A model generated the notes under the pieces. It worked only from the letters and a program-made list of their open reading frames with translations. It did not search any database and had not been told where the DNA came from. From assembly GCF_900167255.1 (NCBI RefSeq), contig NZ_FUYB01000002.1, positions 62,001 to 126,000 on the forward strand: a DNA stretch of 64,000 bases, written 5' to 3'. This stretch comes from Thiothrix eikelboomii. Its GTDB lineage: Bacteria > Pseudomonadota > Gammaproteobacteria > Thiotrichales > Thiotrichaceae. A program made the position numbers and the translations under genes. Position 1 is the first letter of the stretch; each line of letters opens with the position of its first letter. Positions 53,616 to 63,422 of the stretch are shown piece by piece.

Positions 53616-54665
53616 TTACAGCACCTCGTCCGCCGGCAAATCATCGTCCTCTTCGGTGGCCGAGCTAATGATCGGTGCGGTTAAAGCCGCAGCACGAATC
53701 GCTTGCTCAATGGTTTTCGCCATTTCAGGGTGCTCTTTCAAATAGTTTTTGGCATTGTCTTTACCTTGGCCGATCTTGTCACCGTTGTAACTATACCAAG
53801 CCCCTGCTTTGCCGATTAAGCCTTGATTGACACCTAATTCAATCAGCTCACCTTCGCGGGAAATCCCTTCACCGTAAAGAATCTCAAACTCAGCCTGTTT
53901 AAACGGCGGAGCCATTTTATTCTTAACGACCTTCACGCGGGTTTCATTACCGATCACCTCTTCACCTTTTTTGATAGAACCAATGCGCCGAATATCTAGC
54001 CGCACTGAGGCATAGAATTTCAGTGCATTCCCACCAGTCGTGGTTTCAGGGCTACCAAACATCACACCAATTTTCATGCGAATCTGGTTAATGAAAATCA
54101 CCAAAGTATTCGAACGCTTAATATTACCGGTTAGCTTACGCAGGGCTTGAGACATTAAACGAGCTTGTAAGCCAACATGAGAATCCCCCATATCTCCTTC
54201 AATTTCTGCCTTAGGTGTTAAAGCAGCTACCGAGTCGACCACGACAATATCCACTGCACCCGAGCGGACTAGCATATCGGCGATTTCTAAGGCTTGCTCA
54301 CCTGTGTCAGGTTGCGAAACCAATAAATCATCGACATTGACCCCCAGTTTAGCTGCATACCCCGGATCTAGAGCATGCTCAGCATCCACAAACGCCGCTG
54401 TACCACCTGCTTTTTGGCACTCGGCGATCACTTGTAAAGTTAAGGTCGTTTTACCCGAAGATTCTGGGCCATAAATTTCAACCACGCGCCCTTTTGGCAA
54501 ACCACCAATCCCAAGCGCAATATCTAAGGTTAAAGAACCCGTTGAAATAGCTTCAATATTTCGTACCGCAGCTGCGTCGCCCATCCGCATCACTGCGCCT
54601 TTACCGAACTGACGCTCGATTTGTCCTAATGCTGCCGCCAATGCTTTTTTCTTATTTTCATCCAT
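53616..54665 (-). CDS. recA: Recombinase RecA
   Basis: A 349-residue ATP-dependent strand-exchange protein and SOS co-protease. Walker A is [10 protein letters not shown], followed by [14 protein letters not shown], Walker [28 protein letters not shown] and the L2 loop [12 protein letters not shown]. The ATG at 54665 is chosen because AAGGAG lies 8 bases upstream; an in-frame GTG touches that site. No E. coli-style LexA box was seen upstream. Confidence 0.97.
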   Translation of the reverse strand: MDENKKKALAAALGQIERQFGKGAVMRMGDAAAVRNIEAISTGSLTLDIALGIGGLPKGRVVEIYGPESSGKTTLTLQVIAECQKAGGTAAFVDAEHALDPGYAAKLGVNVDDLLVSQPDTGEQALEIADMLVRSGAVDIVVVDSVAALTPKAEIEGDMGDSHVGLQARLMSQALRKLTGNIKRSNTLVIFINQIRMKIGVMFGSPETTTGGNALKFYASVRLDIRRIGSIKKGEEVIGNETRVKVVKNKMAPPFKQAEFEILYGEGISREGELIELGVNQGLIGKAGAWYSYNGDKIGQGKDNAKNYLKEHPEMAKTIEQAIRAAALTAPIISSATEEDDDLPADEVL

Positions 54666-54760
54666 GCCGGTCACTCCTTAAAAATGACTAAAATATAGAG
54701 GTTTCGAACCGACTAATTATCGCATATTTGGGGCTAACTCAAAAATAAAACGGACAAAAA

Positions 54761-55249
54761 TCACTGTAATAAGGACAATAAATAACGCAAAGCTTCCGCG
54801 ACAGCCGAGTCACGAATTTTCGACCTATCTCCTTGAAAATAAAAAGTTTTTGCTTGAACCTCTTGGCCAACAATCAACCAAGCTATACAGACTGCCCCTA
54901 CTGGCTTATACACAGTACCTCCTGTTGGCCCTGCAATACCGCTGACGGCAATGGCAACTTGTGCCTTTGCACGCTTTAGTGCACCTTGCACCATTTCCAC
55001 GACGGTTGCTTCGCTGACAGCCCCATGCTCAAGGAGGGTTTGGGCAGATACGCCTAATAAATCTTGTTTAGACTGATTGCTATAAGTCACCCAAGCACAA
55101 TCAAACCAAGCTGAACTCCCTGCAACCTCAGTACAAATTTTTGCAATCCCTCCACCCGTACAAGACTCTGCTGTTACTAACCTGTATTCAGCTGCACTTA
55201 AAACCTGTCCTAATTGTTCTGCCAGTTTATATAAAGCATTTGCCTCCAT
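54761..55249 (-). CDS. pncC: CinA C-terminal domain protein, nicotinamide-nucleotide amidase
   Basis: A 162-residue single-domain PncC/CinA-C protein that deamidates NMN to NaMN. Catalytic motif TAESCTGGGIAKICTEVAGSS, followed by SNQSKQDLLGV, AIAVSGIAGPTGGT and KTFYFQGDR. Start at 55249 has AAGGAGG upstream. It lies immediately upstream of recA, the usual neighbour. Confidence 0.93.
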   Translation of the reverse strand: MEANALYKLAEQLGQVLSAAEYRLVTAESCTGGGIAKICTEVAGSSAWFDCAWVTYSNQSKQDLLGVSAQTLLEHGAVSEATVVEMVQGALKRAKAQVAIAVSGIAGPTGGTVYKPVGAVCIAWLIVGQEVQAKTFYFQGDRSKIRDSAVAEALRYLLSLLQ

Positions 55250-55434
55250 CACCCGAACCTCCTTGCGAATTCACGACCTGAACTTTTGAAAACTGATCTT
55301 GACACTCTATCCAACCTAAAAGCGAGCGTTTCTGACTCGGCTCACTACCGTATAGCGCCTAAGGCTTGCCTGATCTAAGTGGCACAGCTTAAGATAGGCG
55401 AACGCGATATAAAAAATATAAATGGCGGTATTCA

Positions 55435-56670
55435 ATGCCTACCCTGCTACAAACAGCGACTCGCTCTCGCTCTTTGACCGAATTATTTCCTGCCAGTTGG
55501 GCCTATCCAGAAACAGGTGCAACTCGTGATTTACGCCTTGATCTGATGCGTGGCTTCGTTGTTCCCTTATTGTTCGCTAGTCACTTCGAATTTTTCTCTT
55601 TGCTAATGTTTATTGGTTGGGAGCGACTGGGAGTGGTTTCAACTGCTGAAATCTTTGTCATTCTCTCTGGCATTGTAGTCGGCATGGTGTATGGGAAAAA
55701 AGTAAAGCGGGAAGGTTTGCCCGTCGTGATGCCCGATTTAATCAAGCGCTCTGTGGATTTATACCGGATCAGTGTGATTATGATCTTGATCGTGGCTGCC
55801 ATCCGCTATCTTCCTTGGATTAATAGCACCGTCATCACCACTTTCTACGATGCTGCTAATAATCAAACCTATCAACTTTACCCAGAGGCTGGTACTAAGC
55901 TCTCTACCATCCTTAGCAAAGCGTTATTGCTACAAATCGGTCCCCATCAATTTCAAGTGATTGGCCTATATGTAGTCATGTTCATTCTGATCACCCCCTT
56001 AGTTTTTTTCATGTTGACTAAACAGCGGGTCGTGCTATTGCTGGCTATCAGCTGGGTAATCTACGCGATTCATTATGGAGCACCTCGCCAATCTTTGCGC
56101 CCCACTGGAGCACAGTTTGAGTATGCTTTTCCGATCATGGCTTGGCAGTTAATTTATGTACATGGCATGGTTGTCGGGTATTACAAACAAGAAGTCCTCG
56201 CTTTTTTCAAAACCAGCTTGGGTAAAGCCCTTTTGTGGGTGAGCATTTTGTTAGCTCTATGCTTTTTATTTTTCACTTGGAACCATCCCTTGCCACATAT
56301 TCCGCAATGGATTTCACTCAACCTGATTGCACCAGAAACCTTCCATCACTTAAACAGTGAATATTTTAGTAAAAGTCAATTAGGCGTGGGGCGTTTACTG
56401 AATGTCGTCGTACTATTTATCAGTATGTATGCACTGCTAACCGTCTGTTGGCAACCGATTAATAAGGCCTTAGGTTGGTTGTTGATTCCTTTGGGGCAAG
56501 CCTCCTTATATGTTTTTTTCATCCATATTTTCCTACTGCTGGCCATTATGAATACCCCCCTGCCCGCCTATAATAACTTTTGGATTAATACTGCTATCCA
56601 TGCGAGCTTACTGGCTGTGGTCTGGTTAATGGTGAAAAAAGAGTTTTTATTTCGCTGGATTCCCCATTAA
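55435..56670 (+). CDS. OpgC-family membrane acyltransferase-like protein
   Basis: A 411-residue multispan membrane protein of the OpgC family. It opens with DLRLDLMRGFVVPLLFASHFE, followed by AEIFVILSGIVVGMVYG, with about ten hydrophobic segments and PLGQASLYVFFIHIFLLL near the end. E. coli OpgC adds succinyl groups to osmoregulated periplasmic glucans. The family is related to acyltransferase 3 proteins, so an acyl transfer to a polysaccharide is the best guess. It is convergent with the OmpA-family gene at 56722. Confidence 0.83.
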   Translation: MPTLLQTATRSRSLTELFPASWAYPETGATRDLRLDLMRGFVVPLLFASHFEFFSLLMFIGWERLGVVSTAEIFVILSGIVVGMVYGKKVKREGLPVVMPDLIKRSVDLYRISVIMILIVAAIRYLPWINSTVITTFYDAANNQTYQLYPEAGTKLSTILSKALLLQIGPHQFQVIGLYVVMFILITPLVFFMLTKQRVVLLLAISWVIYAIHYGAPRQSLRPTGAQFEYAFPIMAWQLIYVHGMVVGYYKQEVLAFFKTSLGKALLWVSILLALCFLFFTWNHPLPHIPQWISLNLIAPETFHHLNSEYFSKSQLGVGRLLNVVVLFISMYALLTVCWQPINKALGWLLIPLGQASLYVFFIHIFLLLAIMNTPLPAYNNFWINTAIHASLLAVVWLMVKKEFLFRWIPH

Positions 56671-56721
56671 CCTGCCCATTAGCCTTGCTCAATACAAGGC
56701 AACGACCCAAGCAACCCAAGA

Positions 56722-57924
56722 TCAAAACCCACTGGTCTTGGTCTTCAAAGGCATCACCACCACGCGCCGATTAGCGGCCCAAGCTGCTTCATCATCGCCC
56801 ATCACCACGGGTTTACGTTCACCATAAAAACGTAGCTCAAATTGATCTTCATTCACGCCATGATCGACTAAATAATTACGGATCGCGACTGCCCGACGAG
56901 CAGACAATATTTCATTGTATTCCGTATCTGCACGTTGGTCGGAGTGAGTTTCAATACGGTAGCGGTATTGCGGGCAAGCTTTAATATTATCCGCTAGCTT
57001 GGCAAGAATCGCGATATTAGTCCGGTTCAAGGTGGCAGAAGCGGTCGGAAAAAGCTCAGCATAGAGCAACACCGCTGTATCACAGGCGAGGGCTGGCGCA
57101 GTTTCAGCCATTTGAACGGTATGAACTTCCACGACTTTATCCGTGGCTGGGGTCACCAGTTCCTGTTGGGCAGGTCTTGATACTGGCGGTTCAACCACTG
57201 GGTTGGCTAAATTAGCCTCCGATTTAGTATTTAATTTAGTGTCTAATTGAGCGGCTGGTTTAGGGCGTGTGCTTGCAGCCACCACTGAAGTTTGCTTGGG
57301 CTGCTTAGCTAGCCATAGCTTATACTCCTGATCAGCCTTCTGTTTAGCACTGATAAAATTATCAACGGTCTTCAGTACCACCTCGCCTAACCATTTGCCA
57401 ATATCAGTACAGTCCGTCGTATTATGCCCTTCACCCCAAGTCGCGAGCTTATGATTCAATAAAGGATTACGCAAAGTGCTCGCCCCTTGGGTAAACGAGG
57501 TCCAAATACCTGCTGTACAACATTGCGCATTATATTCAATCCGTGGCTCACCGGGTTTGAACGGACCAAGATGCTTAGGGTAGCTGGGAAACATACTCAT
57601 TTCTGGTTGGCCAGGAGTCTTTTCCATCTCCTCTTTACTCAGCAGCCGCATGCCCGCTTTTTCTAAACGACGGATGACTTGCGTCTTTAGATCACTAGGC
57701 AATTGAATATTTTTAGGTTGTGCACTGTTAATGGCGTCGTCAAGATTGATATATAGCCCCGTCAAACCCTGCAAGGCTAGATTGCTAAGTTGGTAATCTT
57801 CGTGAGCCAATTCAACTGGTGATGAACGCGAGTTAGGATAAACCGCAGGGGGTGATTGGTTTGCATGCAGATCATTCATCACGACCACAGAAAACCAGAC
57901 TATCCATGAGTATTTGCTGACCAT
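56722..57924 (-). CDS. OmpA-family envelope protein
   Basis: A 400-residue exported protein (signal MVSKYSWIVWFSVVVMNDLHA). The C-terminal 105 residues are an OmpA-type peptidoglycan-binding domain (LLYAELFPTASATLNRTNI, YRYRIETHSDQRADTEYN, LSARRAVAIRNYL). The middle is Pro/Lys-rich and contains a Cys pair (AQCCTAG). The ATG at 57924 has GAGGTGG upstream; an earlier ATG lies inside that site. It is the last gene of a leftward cluster with the barrel, DUF3131 and coiled-coil genes. Confidence 0.8.
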   Translation of the reverse strand: MVSKYSWIVWFSVVVMNDLHANQSPPAVYPNSRSSPVELAHEDYQLSNLALQGLTGLYINLDDAINSAQPKNIQLPSDLKTQVIRRLEKAGMRLLSKEEMEKTPGQPEMSMFPSYPKHLGPFKPGEPRIEYNAQCCTAGIWTSFTQGASTLRNPLLNHKLATWGEGHNTTDCTDIGKWLGEVVLKTVDNFISAKQKADQEYKLWLAKQPKQTSVVAASTRPKPAAQLDTKLNTKSEANLANPVVEPPVSRPAQQELVTPATDKVVEVHTVQMAETAPALACDTAVLLYAELFPTASATLNRTNIAILAKLADNIKACPQYRYRIETHSDQRADTEYNEILSARRAVAIRNYLVDHGVNEDQFELRFYGERKPVVMGDDEAAWAANRRVVVMPLKTKTSGF

Positions 57925-58004
57925 AGTTTGCCACCTCATTATTGTTATGATGCTTTAATCCTACCAACTTGCATCCAGTGGGGTATTGAGATCTTGAGCT
58001 AAAA

Positions 58005-60014
58005 CTACCAGCTACGAGTCACACTCAAAGTCCCATCCTTTAAGTTATCCCCTGGAAAAGCGTTAGTACCATAATTACTATATTCAAGCTTCCATTTACC
58101 CAGTATTGATGGATTGTTATAACCAAAGGCGTAATGCCAATTAAGATCACCCCCTTTCAATGGCACACTGGCCGTAGTACGCGCATACCAGTTGGGGTTG
58201 GGATTCCATTGCAAACTGCCACTTAAACTAGGCCGACCCTTGACTGGCACACTCAGATTACTAGAAGCCGTGAGCTTATACTTTGCTAAGGGAATAGATT
58301 TGAATTTATGCCCAAGATTCAAACTCGCTTTATCCAAGGCTAAGCCCTGACCGGGCTGAATCGGTCCCCAATTATTTAGCTGTGCTGACCACCCCCCCGC
58401 TTTATAGTCCGCATAGCCAGCGCTCCAAGCATAACTCACTTGACTAGCCTTGAGGGAGACATTGCCACCGATAAACCAATTCGCTTGCGGTGACCAAGTA
58501 GCACTCGCTGATAGGGTGTGGCTACCCTCTTTCAATGAGAAACTGCTACCCAAGCTACCGGCTAACCGCAAGCTTTTCTGGCTTTTCGCATCCACTATCC
58601 CAGTCATACCATGTGCCTGAGCTTTAGTTTTGCTGTTAGTTTTGGTTTGCGGTTTAGGTGTTGCTTTCGGCTCAAGATACAAAGGTAGGCGCCCATCGGC
58701 TTGCGGCTCAATGACCGCAGGCAAAACTGTTTCTGTTGGTGTAGCTACGCCTTTACTCGGCCTAGGTTTTACAGGCTTGATCGGTTTTGGTTGAACGGCC
58801 TTATTGAGGTTAACGAGTACAGGCTTTCCTTGTGGCCGTGTCACTGCAGGCTTTTTCTGGGTAGCTAAGATCCGTTTTCGGGCGGATTTAAGCTTTTTTT
58901 TGCGTACTGGTGTTTTTTTCTGTGTTGGCAGTTCGCCCGCGTTGCCTTTTGCACCCTGCCCTTTAGACTGAAGGCGTTTTGTTGATGGCATAACCTGGGT
59001 ATTGGTCTTTACATTTGTCGTTGTACTTGGCTTTGCATTTGTTTTTGCTGTACTTGGCTTGCTAGTTTTTATCTTTGTATTTGCAGTAGTTTTTGTCTTT
59101 GTTTTTATCTTTATTTTTGTCTTTGACTCGGCAGTTTTGGTATTTGTTTTTGGCTCAAGAATGACAAGATCAATCGGAATCACCAAACGCTGATCGGTGG
59201 CTTGTTGCTGTATCGCTCTTGGCATGGGCTTGTTCGCCGCCTGTGCTGTCGCAACCGTTGGCTGACTAGGTTTTGCGACTGGAGCAGGCTCAGGCAGGGT
59301 TTTGCGTGACTTGCCTACACAAATCGGTTGCCATACAAAAGGGTAAGGGATAGGTTTTTGCTGTGGCACCAAAGCGACGACTGCTCTGGTATAAGCAGGA
59401 TTTGGAGTCGCTGCCTCCCGAGCTAATAAACCCGTTTCTGGATGAGGAAAACACTGCTGCCGGTAAATCCGATGTAACAGCAAATGATAGGCCTGCGGTG
59501 CAATACGAATCTCGTCCAAGAGTACAGGCACAAAACGATCCGCTGGGTCTGAGCTAAGAAAGCCCCACTGCCTAAATCCTGCCCACTTCGAAGCCGGTTC
59601 AGCAGCTAAAGTTTTATTCAACCGATTGGCTTGCCAACTGAGATTATAAAATTGATCCTCTTCCAAGACCTCGCAATAATCCCATTGCAAAGCCACTTGC
59701 TCCGCCGTTTCACGTAAACTCGGGAAACGGATCGCAGTTTGCTGCAAGGCCAAGAGTGCGATGTCTAGCGTACCCGCCTGCAAGCTGGCTTGATTAGCTT
59801 GTGTACCTAACCACTCATCCGGCCACTGCTGACCCGGAGGGGAAATATTAAACAGCTTATCGAGTTGCTGTTTAGCACTTGCACTATCCGTCGCACAGAG
59901 CAAATTTTCTAGCGCCTGTAATAAAGGCGGTCGTGCTTGTGCAAAACTCGTCTGTTCCCACATGCAGCCCACGGTAACTAGCAATAATACGCCTTTATTT
60001 AACCTCGCAAACAT
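58005..60014 (-). CDS. Envelope protein with Lys/Thr-repeat linker and C-terminal beta-barrel-like domain
   Basis: A 669-residue exported protein. Residues 1-25 resemble a signal peptide, and 30-230 are helical and unassigned. Residues 290-345 are a degenerate TK/IK repeat (KIKIKTKTKTTANTKIKTSK), and 345-465 are basic and low-complexity. The last 195 residues are beta-rich with two similar halves (WSPQANWFIGG...WSAGYADYK and WNPNPNWYART...YAFGYNN) and end in the aromatic TRSW, like outer-membrane barrels. Function is unknown; export of a polysaccharide is a guess from its DUF3131 and OpgC neighbours. The start overlaps the DUF3131 stop by 20 bases. Confidence 0.6.
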   Translation of the reverse strand: MFARLNKGVLLLVTVGCMWEQTSFAQARPPLLQALENLLCATDSASAKQQLDKLFNISPPGQQWPDEWLGTQANQASLQAGTLDIALLALQQTAIRFPSLRETAEQVALQWDYCEVLEEDQFYNLSWQANRLNKTLAAEPASKWAGFRQWGFLSSDPADRFVPVLLDEIRIAPQAYHLLLHRIYRQQCFPHPETGLLAREAATPNPAYTRAVVALVPQQKPIPYPFVWQPICVGKSRKTLPEPAPVAKPSQPTVATAQAANKPMPRAIQQQATDQRLVIPIDLVILEPKTNTKTAESKTKIKIKTKTKTTANTKIKTSKPSTAKTNAKPSTTTNVKTNTQVMPSTKRLQSKGQGAKGNAGELPTQKKTPVRKKKLKSARKRILATQKKPAVTRPQGKPVLVNLNKAVQPKPIKPVKPRPSKGVATPTETVLPAVIEPQADGRLPLYLEPKATPKPQTKTNSKTKAQAHGMTGIVDAKSQKSLRLAGSLGSSFSLKEGSHTLSASATWSPQANWFIGGNVSLKASQVSYAWSAGYADYKAGGWSAQLNNWGPIQPGQGLALDKASLNLGHKFKSIPLAKYKLTASSNLSVPVKGRPSLSGSLQWNPNPNWYARTTASVPLKGGDLNWHYAFGYNNPSILGKWKLEYSNYGTNAFPGDNLKDGTLSVTRSW

Positions 60015-61482
60015 CGCAGGTTTTGATTTTAGCCGGGCTGAGTGTCAAACCTCGCTGGCAACGTTTACAGATTGGGTAAAACTCACCGTACTTTTTATAC
60101 AATAACAAGCTTAAAATAATGCCATTCGTATTCGCTGTAATGGCTTTGTTATAACCACCACCGTTTTCATAAACGCCAGAATACCAACCCCGCTCAGGAT
60201 CGTAAGCAGTACTTACGGTATAGGCGAGGGTTTTGCTATAGGGATCATCTGGGAATAATAAGGCCAGTGAGAGTGCGGCCTTAACGGACAGGGTTTTTAA
60301 ATGGTCATAACGGACCCCTTTATCTGTGGTTGCATTCCACGGCAGCCCCGCAGTAAAGATCGTGTTATATAAAAAGTACGGTTTTTGGTCGAGGTTGTCT
60401 TCTGAGACAGCGGTAACAATACCGGTTTCTTCCCAACGGCGTTTTTGTACCTTGAAAATATTCTCAATCAGTGGTTTATTTTCAGCATCAATCCCATTTT
60501 CTATCGCATCCATTGCATAGGATTCAGTCACCACATAGTTATAAGCACCTAAATCACGCGGATCGCGCCGATCATAAACAATCGGTAGATCATAAATATT
60601 GATGGTTTCACGGAATTCATTATTGTAAGTAGCCGCAACCCGTTGATCATACCCCAACTCACGGAAAATTTTCCCCGCATACTGTTCATAACCTAAACGC
60701 CCCTCTTGGGCTACTACGATCTTTTTATCTTTGGAGGTCTGGTCGCGGTACATGCCGAACATTTGTCCCTCTTTTACTATCCGGGTTAAATCCCAACGCT
60801 CGATCGTTTTTTTCGCCGGATAAGCGTATTTAGGATGCATACAACCTAAGGTATTCAGCCACGAAATCATTCGGGCTAAATCCAAAGCCGATACACCAAT
60901 ACCCTCAGGAGCTGGTTGATTACGATAATCAACCATCGCAGCGGTCGCCGCATGATAAACTTTGTTGGGTGCTTCCTTATTAAACAGCTCCATATTCGTC
61001 ATGGTCTTAAACATGGCCTGCACACGGTCATCGAAATCCTTATCGTTGATCAAACCGAATTCATGGGCGGCAATCGTCGCTGCCAGTGCTGAACCTGTGT
61101 CCCACATAGTCGTGGATTGGTATTTATCCGCTGCGTTATACAAACCTGTTGCAGGATTGTAATTATTTTCAAAATACTTCCATGCGATCTTGGCTATTTC
61201 TATATCTTTGGAGCACAAACCCTTAGGTTCACCTAGACAACTATTATTGGGTTTTTCGACCAACTGGCAGAAAGTATCTGTACGTACTGGGGACTGAGGC
61301 TGGCTAGTTTTTAGTAAACTCAGCAAGCCTCCTTGAGTTGCAGCTTGCTGATTGCCACCGAAGCTGGCATTGATCAAATAAATAATCACCCCGGTCAGCA
61401 ATAACCCCGCCAACCACACCAAACCCACCACGACAGAACGATGCTTCAAGCGACTGGTTTTATTCTTCTCATGCTCAGTCAT
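59995..61482 (-). CDS. DUF3131-domain membrane protein
   Basis: A 495-residue protein with one N-terminal transmembrane helix (VVVGLVWLAGLLLTGVIIYL) and a large domain resembling DUF3131/glucoamylase-like (alpha/alpha)6 proteins: AWKYFENNYNPATGLYN, TTMWDTGSALAATIAAHEF, PYFLYNTIFTAGLPWNA. The C-terminus carries CKRCQRGLTLS and TCDVCEVK, a possible zinc ribbon. Such proteins occur with glucan or exopolysaccharide genes; catalytic acids are not assigned here. The start overlaps the coiled-coil gene stop by 8 bases. Confidence 0.75.
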   Translation of the reverse strand: MTEHEKNKTSRLKHRSVVVGLVWLAGLLLTGVIIYLINASFGGNQQAATQGGLLSLLKTSQPQSPVRTDTFCQLVEKPNNSCLGEPKGLCSKDIEIAKIAWKYFENNYNPATGLYNAADKYQSTTMWDTGSALAATIAAHEFGLINDKDFDDRVQAMFKTMTNMELFNKEAPNKVYHAATAAMVDYRNQPAPEGIGVSALDLARMISWLNTLGCMHPKYAYPAKKTIERWDLTRIVKEGQMFGMYRDQTSKDKKIVVAQEGRLGYEQYAGKIFRELGYDQRVAATYNNEFRETINIYDLPIVYDRRDPRDLGAYNYVVTESYAMDAIENGIDAENKPLIENIFKVQKRRWEETGIVTAVSEDNLDQKPYFLYNTIFTAGLPWNATTDKGVRYDHLKTLSVKAALSLALLFPDDPYSKTLAYTVSTAYDPERGWYSGVYENGGGYNKAITANTNGIILSLLLYKKYGEFYPICKRCQRGLTLSPAKIKTCDVCEVK

Positions 61483-62008
61483 TCCCAAGTTCCCCCAAAA
61501 CGGTTTCCAGTTCTTTGCGCACGGTATCCGCTGTCGGACTCAGATCACCTGCTTTCCACGCCGCCACCAATTTGTCGATTGGTCCCATCAAACTTTGCAG
61601 GCGAGCTTTTTTATCCGCTAAGGCTTCACCTGCTTCCCAAATGATTTTTTTTGTACTCGCCAGCTTATCGGCAGCCTCGACACCCTTAGCCTCTAGCCGC
61701 AATAACTCAGCCTGATTAAGCAAACCTAAGGTTTTATACAAGTCCAAGCGCTTTTGCAGATGAGCGAGTTTTTTATTATGACTGTCTTCGGTTTCCTTAC
61801 TGAGTTTGCTGGTAACCAAAGAGATGGCCTCCAGCTTTTCAGTCAGTGGGATTAGGGTTTTGCCCATGTTTTCAGCAGAACCTCGTTGTAAAGCGTCGAC
61901 AGCGGCCAACTGCCTCTGTAGTTGCTGGTTCTGGATCAGTAGATAAATGAGCAACCCCAAACCTAAGCTCAGTAATAAACTCAGTAAAAGATGTTGAAAT
62001 AGGTTCAT
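61475..62008 (-). CDS. Membrane-anchored coiled-coil protein of unknown function
   Basis: A 177-residue protein with an N-terminal transmembrane helix (LLLSLLLSLGLGLLIYLLI) and a long heptad-rich region (about 30-125; LEAISLVTSKLSKETEDSHN, KLAHLQKRLDLYKTLGL). There is no recognised domain. It is the first gene of the envelope cluster and overlaps the DUF3131 gene start, implying joint action at the membrane. Confidence 0.6.
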   Translation of the reverse strand: MNLFQHLLLSLLLSLGLGLLIYLLIQNQQLQRQLAAVDALQRGSAENMGKTLIPLTEKLEAISLVTSKLSKETEDSHNKKLAHLQKRLDLYKTLGLLNQAELLRLEAKGVEAADKLASTKKIIWEAGEALADKKARLQSLMGPIDKLVAAWKAGDLSPTADTVRKELETVLGELGND

Positions 62009-62055
62009 CAGCTATACTAACCCCCCTTATTATTTTTTTATGAATAGCGCTTCAG

Positions 62056-63420
62056 CTATTGGACCGGACACCAGGCCTGAAGTGTCAATGCTAAGGTCTG
62101 CATTTGGATAGGCTTGGTCAAACAGGCATTCATGCCCGCTGCTAAATACTCTTGCTCGTCACCTTTCATCGCATTAGCGGTCAAGGCAATAATCGGGAGC
62201 TGTTGCTCTGGCAGTTCTGCCCGTACCCGCTTAGTCGTTTCAACCCCACTCATGCCCGGCATCTGAATATCCATCAAGACCAAAGCAAAATCGCCGGTAC
62301 GTAAATGTTCCAAAGCCTGAAAACCATCATCGACCACAGTGACCCGATAACCTAGCTTCAGTAACATGCCTTTTGCGACCATCTGATTAATTTTGTGATC
62401 TTCAACCACCAGAATATGGGGTGCATTCTCCGTACTGAATGACGGGTCGCTAGCCTGCCAGACTGAGGTAGGCTTAGTTTGGGTCACTAAGTCAGCGGTA
62501 GACTCGCTAGCACAGTGGCTATCTTCCGCTCTGGTGGGAATCTGAAACCAAAAAGTGCTTCCGTGTCCCTCCTGACTGTCTACGCCAATACTGCCCCCCA
62601 TTAACTGCACTAACTTGCGACTAATGGCTAAGCCTAAACCGGTACCACCGTGATTATGTTGGTCGTAGCGACTAATTTGGCTAAAAGCATGGAAAAGTTT
62701 GGCTTGTTTTTCCGCAGAGATTCCCAAACCGGTATCTTGAACCTCAAAACGTAACATCCCAGACTCGCCCTGCAGCACTCTGATACTAATTTGCCCTTCC
62801 GTGGTGAATTTAATGGCATTGCTAAGCAGATTGAGTAATACCTGCCGCAAGCGTAAAGGATCGCCCCAAAGCTTCATGGGTATCCCAGCTGCTAGTTCAA
62901 GCACCAACCGCAATTGCTTTTGCTCAGCAATCGTGCGCATGGTAGCGATTACATTAGGCAAAATATCGTTAATACAAAAAGGTTCTTCTAAAAGTTCTAA
63001 TTTGCCCGCCTCTAAGCGCGAAATATCTAAAATATCATTGATAATCCCCAATAAAGCTTGGGCAGATTGCAAAATAGTTTCCACCTGCACCCGCTGTTCG
63101 GCTTGTAAGGCCGTATGCTGCAATAGAGTTGTCATCCCAATGATACCGTTCATCGGAGTACGAATTTCATGACTCATCGCAGCCAGAAAGGCACTTTTAG
63201 CCCGACTCGCGGCTAAAGCTTGATCACGTGCCTCAACCAGTTCTTGGGTACGCTCAGCAATCGTTTGTTCTAGCGAGTCCGCTTGAGCACGTAGCTCTTG
63301 GTTAGCTTGATATAACTCTAGACTCTTGCTTTCCAATAATTGCTCAGCCTGTTGGCGGGCATTATGCTCACGCTCCAAGCGTTTTTCCAAGCGTGCGATT
63401 AGCTCTAGCTCCGCGCTCAT
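62056..63420 (-). CDS. Soluble hybrid histidine kinase (H-NOX-linked)
   Basis: A 454-residue cytoplasmic kinase without membrane segments. An N-terminal coiled coil (1-75) is followed by the phospho-acceptor H-box [19 protein letters not shown], the ATPase boxes ([38 protein letters not shown]), and a receiver domain with phospho-Asp in [13 protein letters not shown]. It lies 2 bases after the H-NOX gene, so it very likely is regulated by that heme sensor. No output regulator or DNA-binding gene is in the window. Confidence 0.92.
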   Translation of the reverse strand: MSAELELIARLEKRLEREHNARQQAEQLLESKSLELYQANQELRAQADSLEQTIAERTQELVEARDQALAASRAKSAFLAAMSHEIRTPMNGIIGMTTLLQHTALQAEQRVQVETILQSAQALLGIINDILDISRLEAGKLELLEEPFCINDILPNVIATMRTIAEQKQLRLVLELAAGIPMKLWGDPLRLRQVLLNLLSNAIKFTTEGQISIRVLQGESGMLRFEVQDTGLGISAEKQAKLFHAFSQISRYDQHNHGGTGLGLAISRKLVQLMGGSIGVDSQEGHGSTFWFQIPTRAEDSHCASESTADLVTQTKPTSVWQASDPSFSTENAPHILVVEDHKINQMVAKGMLLKLGYRVTVVDDGFQALEHLRTGDFALVLMDIQMPGMSGVETTKRVRAELPEQQLPIIALTANAMKGDEQEYLAAGMNACLTKPIQMQTLALTLQAWCPVQ

Positions 63421-63422
63421 GA

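Noticed and set aside
59002-59193. Plus-strand frame of hydrophobic Phe/Val repeats
   Set aside because: It is the complement of the Lys/Thr-repeat linker in the real minus-strand gene; composition alone creates it.
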